A stretch of DNA of 64,000 nucleotides from Scleropages formosus (taxonomy: Eukaryota > Chordata > Actinopteri > Osteoglossiformes > Osteoglossidae). Positions 25,557 through 35,739 of this stretch are shown in pieces. Position 1 is the first letter of the stretch, and each line of letters begins with the position of its first letter. The notes under the pieces were generated by a model that did not search any database, was not told the origin of the DNA, and was given only the letters and a program-made list of their open reading frames with translations. The translations under genes and the position numbers were made by a program. The stretch lies in assembly GCF_900964775.1 (NCBI RefSeq), contig NC_041818.1, positions 7,275,332 through 7,339,331 of the forward strand, in the 5' to 3' direction.

Positions 25557-25758
25557 GTAAGACTGTAGATTCAGACAATTATGGATGTCAAAGTTGAAAT
25601 GTACCCTTCCAAAGACTGTGGCCAAGAAGCTCTCCAAAGCTCTTCTATTGTCTCCAGTTTTGCTGTCTCTCAAATGAATGTGTACATTTAATGTGATCTG
25701 GTTAAGAAGGCAGAGAAAAAAACCTGCGGTTATATGCTTGTTTATCTTTACATATCCT

Positions 25759-26067
25759 TGTGACACAAGATGTCAGAGACCTCAGGTGCGTGCTCTTGTG
25801 TCCTTTTATTGGTCCCTTGAGACAGTCAGACGGCACCAGATCACGGGGAAGGAAGAGGAGGAAAAGGGGGAACCGGGAACTGGTACGACGAGGGAGGTCT
25901 TTGGGTTTGGTCGGGGCTAAGTGAGGTCATCTCTGTCTCATGCTCTTGGCTTCCTTCTCCATCTCCTCCATTCACTGTCGAGCACAGGGTCAGAAAAAGT
26001 GCTCGTTATTAGCCCCAGGTGTGGCGAATCCTCCCCTCTCCCCTCTCCATCCGGCCGGCATGCCACA
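25759..26067 (-). mobile_element. Probable LTR of a BEL/Pao retrotransposon (fossil)
   Basis: About 309 bp. Read on the minus strand it starts TGTGGCATGCC and ends TTGTGTCACA, with an AATAAA poly(A) signal inside. It sits about 230 bp beyond the end of the BEL/Pao pol piece, where a 3' LTR is expected. No second LTR copy was found, so the element is incomplete. Confidence 0.5.
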
Positions 26068-26289
26068 ATCCTCTAAAAACAACATCCCCGGGTTCAAAAA
26101 ATGAACTTCACTTTATAGTCAAATTAACCACTTGCTAACATTTGCAAGAGTTGGTCTAATGTATAGTGGAATAAATGAATAAGGAACTGGCCGTGGTCTA
26201 GTTATCCACTGGCTGTTGAGAATGCTTAGAAACATTGAAAGCAACATGTAGAACTATATTCTTCATATAAATAATTTGCGAGCAAATAG

Positions 26290-27272
26290 TCTTCACAGTA
26301 CCCTGCTCAACTGTTTTAACCTCGACTTGTCTAACATGACCATCGGTTCCAGGAAACGTGGAGCTTATTCTTGCCATAGGCTAACAATTGCGTTCGGCCT
26401 GCTTGTCTTTGAGCAGGACCACATCTCCAACTTGCAAGTCTTTGCGATGGGTGGTCCATTTTTGTCTGCGCTTTAAATAAGGCAGGTATTCTCTGCGCCA
26501 TTGTGTCCAGAATTGGTTTGCCAGTGCTTGTACTTGTTTCCGCTGTTTAGTGTACATACCCTTCTCCGAGAAGTCACCAAGTGGTGGTGGAGCACCTGAC
26601 TTTTGGGTGAGAAGCATGGATGGAGAAAGAACCTGAGGGTTGTCCGGGTCTGTAGAAACCGGTACTAGTGATCGCGCATTCATAATCGCAGCAACTTCCG
26701 CCATTAATGTAAAGAGAACTTCGTGGGTGAGGCGGGCATTTAGCAACATAGAGTCCAAGATCCTTCTAGCAACGCCTATCATTCTCTCCCAACTGCCGCC
26801 CATATGCGAAGCATGAGGAGGATTAAACTCCCAAACATCCTTTCTTGCTGAGGTATCTTTGTATTCCCGAGTCCAGTTGGTTTTTATCCATTCCAAGTTC
26901 TTTGCTTGCGCCGATGAAGTTCGTGCCACAGTCGGACCTCAACTGCTTAGCTGGTCCTCTGATGGCAAAAAAGCGCCTAAGTGCATTTATGCAATTTGAT
27001 GCATCCATAGATTCTATCAGCTCTATGTGTACTGCTCTAGAACTTAAACAGCTGAACATGATTGTCCATCTTTTACTTTCTGCGTGTCCTCCACGGGTCC
27101 TCCTAGCAGTAACCATCCACGGACCGAAAACATCTAGTCCAACATATGTGAATGGAGGGCATATTTGTAGACGCTCTGTAGGTAAGTCTGCCATGTATTG
27201 TTTTAATCCTTTAGCACAGTACTTAGCCAGACGAGATCTCACAAACTCGGGCCTCCACCAGTTTGATGACAA
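26290..27272 (-). mobile_element. BEL/Pao LTR retrotransposon, pol (integrase) fragment (fossil)
   Basis: Minus-strand protein similarity to the integrase core and the C-terminal domain that follows it in BEL/Pao elements. Blocks seen include GLDVFGPWMVT, SSRAVHIELIESMD, SDCGTNFIGA, ASHMGGSWERMIG and the DLQVGDVVLLKD end. Only the 3' part of pol is present. The element is broken and fragmentary (at least a few breaks), and its gag-like piece lies next to it in the opposite orientation. Confidence 0.85.
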
Positions 27273-27602
27273 ACCTGAGAACTATCGTGCATGGTACGCA
27301 TCATTTACTAGTATAACCAGTGACATTAAATTAAGTGTTGTTCAGCAACTCGACCTCATGATCAAGTGGCTTGGGAAAGAATCCCCTGAATATGTCAAAC
27401 GCATATGGGCAGTTTATGTCGGCAATCCATCCGAGGCACTAAACAAAGCACGGGAACGGCTGGGGGAGTGTTATGCTGCTCCAGAGATAAAATAGAGAAG
27501 TCACTTTTTGAGCGTCTTGAGAATTTTCCAAAGCTCAGCGCAAGAGATCACATCAAGCTCCGTGAGCTTGGAGACTTGTTGACAGAAATACTTGGTGCCC
27601 AA
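27250..27602 (+). mobile_element. BEL/Pao LTR retrotransposon, gag fragment (fossil)
   Basis: Plus-strand similarity to the BEL/Pao gag region: FDDKPENYRAW, LDLMIKWLGKES, LERLENFPKLSARDH and LRELGDLLTEIL. It is head to head with the pol fragment on its left and cut on its right by a Tc1-like element. Fragmentary fossil. Confidence 0.75.
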
Positions 27603-28770
27603 GAACGATCAGCCAAAACGTGGGATATATTAGGCAGCAAGTGAATAGCCAGTTCTTGAATTTGATGTGTAGGAAGCAGGAAAAATGGTAAAAGTGTAAG
27701 GATCTGAGCGACTCTGAGAAGGGCCAAATTGTGATGGCTAGACGACTGGGTTGGAGCATCTCCAAAACAGCAGGTCTTGTGGGGTGTTCATGGTATGCAG
27801 TGGTTAATACTTACCAAAAGTGATCCAAAGGAAGGACAATCGGTGAACTGGCAACAGGGTTATGGGCGCCCAAGGCTCACTGATGCACATGGAGAGTAAA
27901 GGCTAGCCCGTCTAGTCTGACCCCACAGAAGAGATACTGTAGCACAAGTTGCTGAAAACATCAATGCCGGCCATGATAGAAAAGTGTCAGAGCACACAGT
28001 GCATTGCAGCTTGCTGCATATGGCGCTGCGTAGCCGCAGACCAATCAGAGTGCCCATGCTGACCCCTGTCCACTGCCGAAAGTGCTTAGAATGGGGACAT
28101 GAACATCAGAACTGGACCATGGAGCAATGGAAGAAGGCTGCCTGGTCTGATGAATCATGTTTCTTTTAGATCATGTGGACAGTCGGGTGTGTGTGTGTTG
28201 TTTACCTGGGGACTAGATAGCAGCAGGATGTACTATGGGAAGAAGGGAAGAAGGCAAACCGATGGAGGCAGTGCGATGCTCTGGGCAATGCTCTGTTGGG
28301 AAACCTTTGGTCCTGGCATTCATGTGGATGTTACTTTGACACGTACCAAGTACCTAAAGATTGTTGCAGACCACGTGCACCCGTTCATAGCAACGGTATT
28401 CCCTGATGGCAGTGGCCTCTTTCAGTAGGATAATGCGCCCTGCCACACTGCAAAAATTGTTCAGGAATGGTTTGAGGAACATGACAAAGAGTTCAAGGCG
28501 TTGACTTGACCTCCAAATTCCCCAGGTCGCAATCGGATTGAGCATCTGTGGGATGTGTTGGAAAAACAAGCCCGAACCATGGAGGCCCCACTTCACAACT
28601 TACAGGACTTAAAGGATCTGCTGCTAAAAATCTTGGTACCAGATTCCACAGGACACCTTCTGAGGTCTTGTGGAGTCCATGCCTTGATGGGTCAGAGCTG
28701 TTTTGGTGGCACATGGGGGACCTACATAATATTAGGCAGGTGGTTTGAATGTTTTGGCTGATCGGTGTAT
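27603..28770 (+). mobile_element. Tc1/mariner-like DNA transposon, near full-length but inactive
   Basis: About 1.17 kb with matching ends: CGATCAGCCAAAAC at the left and GTTTTGGCTGATCG at the right, each followed or preceded by ATATTAGGCAG/ATATTAGGCAGG. Between them a transposase reads in pieces: [76 protein letters not shown] and VFPDGSGLFQ, followed by an ALPHCKNCS-like block. Several in-frame stops and frameshifts show it is dead. It interrupts the BEL/Pao gag fragment, so it is younger than that insertion. Confidence 0.88.
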
Positions 28771-29108
28771 GTTGTGTGCAAAGTGACGTCTCGTTTTATG
28801 GACAGTAAAGTAACTCTCACGCGCACTGTTAATAAAAACAAAAAACATATTTTATTGTGGGTTATGCCTTATGACTAAGCAGCAAACGTACAAAATTTGC
28901 CCTAGGAACATTGAGAACTTTTCCTGGCCGGTCTAAATATACACTCCATTACACTGATCCTCATAACCATTTTTGTGTCCCTAGCTATATGCTCCTCTAA
29001 AAATTACACTTTTCTCTTGACAGCAAAATACTTTCCAAAAGTGTGAAATCATGTTGCCTAAATTTTAGAGCAAAATCCACTTAATTATGAAGTCCAACCA
29101 TCGCCAAC

Positions 29109-29270
29109 GACCGCTTGTCCCGAGCCAGAGCCTTACCCGGCAACACAGGGCGCAAGGCCGAAGGGGAATCACTCAGGATGGGACGCCAATCCATCACAAA
29201 GCACTCCAAGCAGGGCTCGAACCCCAGACCCGCCACACAGCGGACACCGGCTGAACCCACCATGTCCCCT
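29109..29270 (-). repeat. tRNA-derived SINE (family A), shortened
   Basis: Family A body with internal losses. CTTAATTATGAAGT flanks both sides (about 29,080 and 29,270), a target-site duplication. Confidence 0.85.
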
Positions 29271-30300
29271 CTTAATTATGAAGTGAAACATGTAATACAT
29301 ATGCATCAGTAATATGGTTGTTTGCTAGTTAAACTTTAGCGGTCTAGAACATTCATTCAATCAATCAATCAATGACCACCTGTGCAATGCAAAGTCAGAG
29401 CATTCAACACAACAAATTCATGCAACAAATGTCAGGGAAAACTATTAACACCAATAAAATTAGCAAATTGACTTTTTTGTTTTTCCTCCACATAAATGCA
29501 ATCAATAGATTTGCTTTAAAAATACAACTTAGCTTATTCTGAGAAATGGATAGAAACAGCAAAAGTAGTAATATATTTTGTTTTGGTCTATGTATATAAA
29601 TATATATGCTTTCCTATTACTCTTCTATTTGTGTTATAGAAGAGGTTCCCAGGTATCATAAAAATGACCCAACTCTCAAACAAAAAAAAAAAATCAATAA
29701 ATGTATATTATCCTAAGCAACATAAGGGTTCTTTATTCCCATTAACTTGTGTTCTATCAAAGATGGCATACCAATGCTTTCGGACACACACAAAAAAATA
29801 GTTTTTCCTTAATATTAAGGCACAAGGTATAACTTACATTAACAAATTCCACTTTTCCATTTGTTTGCACTAAGACAATTTACTTAGTTAATAAAATGTA
29901 AGTATGAATATGTACTATCAAAGCTAAATTTGGGAAAAGGAACTAAAGGAATAGAACTAAAATTAAACAACTTACAGAACTTTGGCAGTTTAATTGATAA
30001 GACTTGTAGCTGTAAACAAGAACAGGTCCCACAACACCAGTGCTGCTCTCATCTTACTGATAATAGGGTTCACAGATATGAAAAGTCCAAACACCAGAAG
30101 TACAGGAAAAGATCTAGTTGTCATAAGTTGTTTGTAAAACCTTTGAAATCATCAATCATCAATTCCTTTATGAATGGCTACCGTGAATGTGATCCCAGTC
30201 TTAATTTAAAAATCATAACAAATACTTTATGCAAAATTTTACCTTGTAATGTTATTGAACATATTGTTTAAATAGTCAAAGTCCAGAGCATATAAGGTAT
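29271..30300. other. No gene seen
   Basis: AT-rich sequence with short homopolymers and a (AATC)n patch near 29,355. A chance open frame (29,930-30,271) shows no known domain. Confidence 0.4.
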
Positions 30301-30399
30301 GTGAAACTCCAAGAAAGAGTGTAACTGGACTCCAGTCAATAAGAGGATATTCGGAGGTAGGTTGAAATGCACCGGCCTTTAAAAAAACACAATCTCACA

Positions 30400-31300
30400 A
30401 ATGTGGTTATGTGCTCTTTGCAACAAAGATCTGCTGAAGCACATCATGGGCCCATTGAATACATTTCAGAGGAGCTCAGAAAAAGGTGCTGAAACTCATA
30501 AAGCTGGAAATGGCTACAAAAACACTCAGCCTCCACCAGTTGTCAGGCAGACAGTGCACAAACAGGAAGAAGTTCAGCATTGCTGCTTACTCTCCCAACG
30601 AGTGAATGTCCTACTAATATTCCTGCGAGATCATTTAGGGAGGTGACAACTAAGAATCTGAATACATCTCTTGGTGTCAATAATGTTTGGATCCATGAGT
30701 CTACAAGAGCAACACTGAACAAAAGTGGTGCTTGGGAAAGGAACAATGAAGGAAACTTTTGCTCTCCAAAAAGACCACAGAGCACTGAGACAAGACTTGG
30801 CAAAATTGTACAGCACCAAGACCACTAGCATCAAAACCTGATTCCCAACAGTAAAACAAGGTGGAAGAAGCATCATTGCATGGGGCTGCTTTGCTACAGT
30901 CATTGAGGGAACAAAGAATTCAAAATTGTATCAGGAAATTCTACAGGACATCAGAGCATCCGTGTGCGATCTGACGTTCCAAACAGTTGGGCCATGTAGC
31001 AAGACAACAATCCTAAAAAGGAGTAAATCAAAAAGTGTGCCTTAAAAATAAATTCTGCATTTCAAAATGGTCAAGTGAGAATCCTGATCTCAGGCCTATT
31101 GAAATGCTGTGACATGATCTGAAACAATGTGGTTAGTCAAAACATCCCAGAAATGTAACCGAACTCAAATAGTGAAGAGGAATGGACCGAAATACCTTGT
31201 AACGACAGTGCAAGTCTGGTCAACAGCTAAAGAAAACTTTTGACTTATGTTAGTGCTACTAAAGGAGGTCCCACACATTATTAAATACAAGGTATCACAT
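30400..31300 (+). mobile_element. Tc1-like transposase, decayed
   Basis: Transposase pieces in several frames: STRATLNKSGAWERNN, KTRWKKHHCMGLLCYSH (the 'GGGSIMLWGCF' block), NGQVRILISGLL, TEIPCNDSASLVNS, and the KGGPTHY end typical of Tc1-like elements. Many stops and frameshifts. A different lineage from the copy at 27.6 kb. Confidence 0.75.
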
Positions 31301-31979
31301 CCTCAACCCTTGAATATTTATTTTATATTTACAAAATATGCTCAATGAAGATATGACAATGTGCAGTTTTGTGTAAGCAATTAGTTTAATCAGACCGTCT
31401 TCATCAAATGACTTGGATGAAGATGACATTTTAGAAGCCATTCATGAAGAGATTGAGAATTCCTAAAGGTTCACAAGCCTTTACTGCCAATGGTTTATAA
31501 ATTAATGAAACCTACAAGCAACAAATGGGTTCGTTTTGAGAGTGCAAATACAATTTAGGAAGGTAAACGCATAAAAACAACATGGAGGATACAATTCAAC
31601 ACCTCAGAACAAACATTGTTATTAGAAACATGCTTAAATTTTACGAGGAGACTCTTCATACCTTAATCAACCAAACAGTCTTGAATTTTTATCAATATAA
31701 ACACTAAATCGAAGGAAATAAGACATAGCATTGAGAATATCTTTTACAATTCCTTAGTCTTTTTACACTTGTCATAGAACTGACTTCACATGGCTTCTTC
31801 TCTCAAACAGGACCAACATTTTAACAACTCAGATGGCTGAAACATTCTTCTTAATATAAGCATATCAGCATTGCCTCCAGCTAAATACTGACTAACCATC
31901 ACAGCAGGCCTAGAAAAGCCTCCTAATGCAGTCGTGGCAGTAGCGGAAGTGCTTTGTAGCTCCCAGCATTCTTTGCAGC

Positions 31980-34900
31980 TCAGCCTTCTACAATTCTTCT
32001 CAGCAGTGTTCCCAGACCTCCTTTCGCAGCCTGTAGGGGGGTCTTATCCTCTTTATTCTCGATGTAGATGCTGGCACCGTGCTCCACCAGTAGCTTGGCA
32101 GCCTCCACTCGCTCCTCATCACACGCCAGGTGTCTGGGAAAACGTCTGCAGTGTTACTTGAGGTACGAGAGCTCAGTGGATAAAGTGCAACCACTGCTGA
32201 GGACAGTATATCAGAGTGTAGGAGTCAAACTCAGCTCAACTCATTGCTGTCGTTATGTATGTAGATTTTTTTTCTTTTGCATCAATGATGTAATTAATTT
32301 TTTTAAAAAAAAAAAGATTAAATAAAAATACAGACTGATTCGGGAAAGAGACACATATCAGTGCAAAAAACTGGAAGATTTTCAGCCATAACTGGGGAAT
32401 AAGGTGCTACAAATACATACCAAAAAAGTATACTCATAGCCTACCTTGAACTGAGTTTAACATCCCTGTTTTGGAATTAATTGACAACGTACATTAACAC
32501 AACAGCAGGCTACTACAATCTATTTTCAATAATTCATTTATACACTGGCTCCAAAACATAAGAACACAACTGGGACTGGAAGCCTGCCTGTAAATTGTTT
32601 TGTTTGCAAATCACATTTACCACTAATTAACTGTCAATAAAAGCTTAATAAAATAGAGATCCTTCAATTTATTCATAGGGCAGGCTCTGTAGAAATCTGA
32701 TACAGTAATAAATAAATAAAAAATGGTTGCAAGACATTTTAAATTTCTATTTGCTGTGAGCTACATCAAAACTAAAACAATTAGATATTCAATATAAAAT
32801 TATTGAAAAAAAAAAAGTCTCCACAAACTCTACTATTGACTGATTCATCACATTACCATGTGCAGCACTGCACATGTTGATACTGATGAGGGAACTCATG
32901 AACACAGTCATGAGCCGAGTACCACACTCCTGTTCTGGGTGTGTTTTATCGACACGTATCTGACGAGCGCAGTCTGAATAAGTGTGGTGAGGAAAAACGG
33001 AGCACAGTGAAAAGGCCATACTTACAAGGCTGTGTTTCCCTCTGAATCCTGAATGTTGGTGGAAGCGCATTGATTCAGGAGAAGCTGAATGAGCCGGTAG
33101 TTACCCTTTGCAGAGGCTCTGTGTAAGGGAGTGGATCCCAGTTTATCAGTGGCGTTGGGGTCAGCTCCATTTTCCAGCAAAATCTGGGCAATCTGTCAAA
33201 AAATGAAGAGAGTATCTTGAGCATTTGCCATGACTAAGTTTAAGAGTGGTTAAATTCGGAGGAAAAACTAGCTGTGGCACGATCAGCCGGGGGACCTTGA
33301 TGATCCGAATACACTGGCACACAATAGTCTGCACCATTAATCATCTGTTTAACCTTCTCACTTTAGTAGACATAGTTCACGGTGATTTATACAGATGCTC
33401 CTCGACTTATGATGTTTCGATTTTACAATGGTGAGCTGGCAATAAACATTCAGTGGAAACCGTACTCCAAATTTTGAATTTTGATTTTTTCCCAGGCAAA
33501 CGATGTGCGGTGCGATACTGTCTCACAATGCTGGGTAGCGACAGCGATCCACATCTCCCAGTCTGTCACACAGAGGTGTGTATTAGGTGTATTAAATGCA
33601 TTTTCGACTTACGATTTTTAACTTGCGATGGGTTTCGCGGAACGTAACTCCATCGTAAGTCGGGGACCACCTGTATACTGGTTCTGAATATTAAGCTATT
33701 TAGAATCATCACCATTTTTACAAAAACACAATAATTTCACTGTTTTATACTCAGCTGACACTGTTATCCAAAGCAACTTACAGTATTTGTTCCATTTCCC
33801 AGATGAGAAATTTTGCTGGAGCAATTCAAAATATCTTTATTTATTTATTAAAAAATTTTTCTTTGCAAGGGTACAGCAGTGAAAGAAATTGGGGCTTAAA
33901 CCAGAAACCTTCAAGTCACAAAGTCCATGTCCTTAACTGCTGCACTTCAATATTTATTAAATATTAAGCTGGGTTTTTCCACTCAGTTTACCTCATATCT
34001 GTCCTTTGAGGCAGCATAGTGCAGCGGAGTGCAGCCATTCTGGTTGACAGGGTTCAGCTGCGCTCCTTTGTTGATCAGAGCCCTCACGATCTCCTCTCTC
34101 CCAGCAGAGGACGCGATGTGTAAAGGGGTCCAGCATGCCTGCAATACAGTTCAGAGACAAACTGTGATTTTTTTAAAACCGTTCACTGGGTTACACAAAC
34201 AAAATATTGACATGAAGCCACAACACTTAAAATAATAAAAAAAAAATCTTTAAAACATTAAAACTCATTATAATCAGTGACAATAAAAACGTCATCTCCA
34301 CACCCTCCCATTCAACACGGTTGACCACTTCATCCCATAAACATGTCCAGAGTTTGTTAGTTACAGGATACTTTCAGTTATATGATCTACCCAGTCAAAA
34401 AACCTTCATTATTCCCTTGACTTGTATTTGGTCAAGTTTCCATAAATACTTGGGTATAGCTATAGCGAATAAAAGAATTTCATTTGAACATTTTATTAAA
34501 TCTGAGCTACATCAATGTTACACTGACTACATTAAGAGACCGTATAGAGTCCCAAAGGGTAGACTCAACAGGTTTAAGGATTCTTCCATTCCTCAATCAG
34601 TTCAACCAAAAAGGCGGTATACTGAGATATATCAGTTATTGTCATACAGGCAGTCCCCGGTTTACGAACATCCGACTTACGTACAACCTGTAGTTATGAA
34701 TCACCCCCATTAAAACAAAATTTAAAAAAAAAAAAAAATTATTAGGAAGGTGATCAGGAATCGTCGATATCCTGATAACGTTTTATCCAGCTACTTGGGT
34801 GAGTAACACTGGTTCATATGGTGAAAGAAACAAACTGTACTTAAGAATCACGTGTCTGCATCTAAGTCTCTCTGTCTGCTAATGTAATTTACACATTGCA

Positions 34901-35681
34901 TTTTCTATGAGATGTACATCGCTTTGTAGAAAAGCATCTGCTAAATGAATACATGTAAACTTAAAGCCTACCAAAAATGAGTTACATACAGTGATTTGTA
35001 ATAACAAACGGCGCTACTTTGCAATGCTCATCAAAACATCGCACGTCTACAGCGGTTCGTTGGCTCGAGGAACGTGAATCCAAGGTAGGACAAAGACTTG
35101 GTTCTTTTCAGTCGGACTGTCACGCCCACAACCTCACCCCGAACGTGCACACTTTCCCTAAATCAGAGCAGGGCGGTATAAAGAAGCCACACCGGCACAC
35201 CCTGGTTGCGAAATCTCATTTGAGAAACCCGTTTCTCCAGTGCTCTTGAGTGAACCCATGACTACCTATCTGTTCCTTCCAAGTCCCTAGTTCTCTTCAG
35301 TCCCTCGTTCCCATTCCTGACGACCATGGCTCCCGAAACTTGTGTCGCCTCCTCAACTACGACATTGGATTCTCCCCAACACCTACATTTGTACACTGAC
35401 CGACCCACGCCTATCCCCGACCATGAGTCTTGCCTGCTCCCTTGTGTACCAACAATAAAGGACCTGTGATTAGTCTCCCCCCCGACAAACCCCTACCCAT
35501 CAACCTACCTACCCACCTCAGCCTCCTACCGGCTCAATATGACACGGACCATGCCAAATACAGTAACACACATGAAAACGATATGACTGAAACTGAAGTG
35601 GAAATAATAAAGCGACTGGAAAAAGGTGAAAAGCCAACAAACACTGGAAAAGCAAACATTAAAGTTTCTTTAATGTTTTTA

Positions 35682-35739
<58 letters not shown>

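Noticed and set aside
29340-29375. Short tandem AATC units considered as CRISPR-like or regulatory array
   Set aside because: A simple tetranucleotide repeat without spacers.
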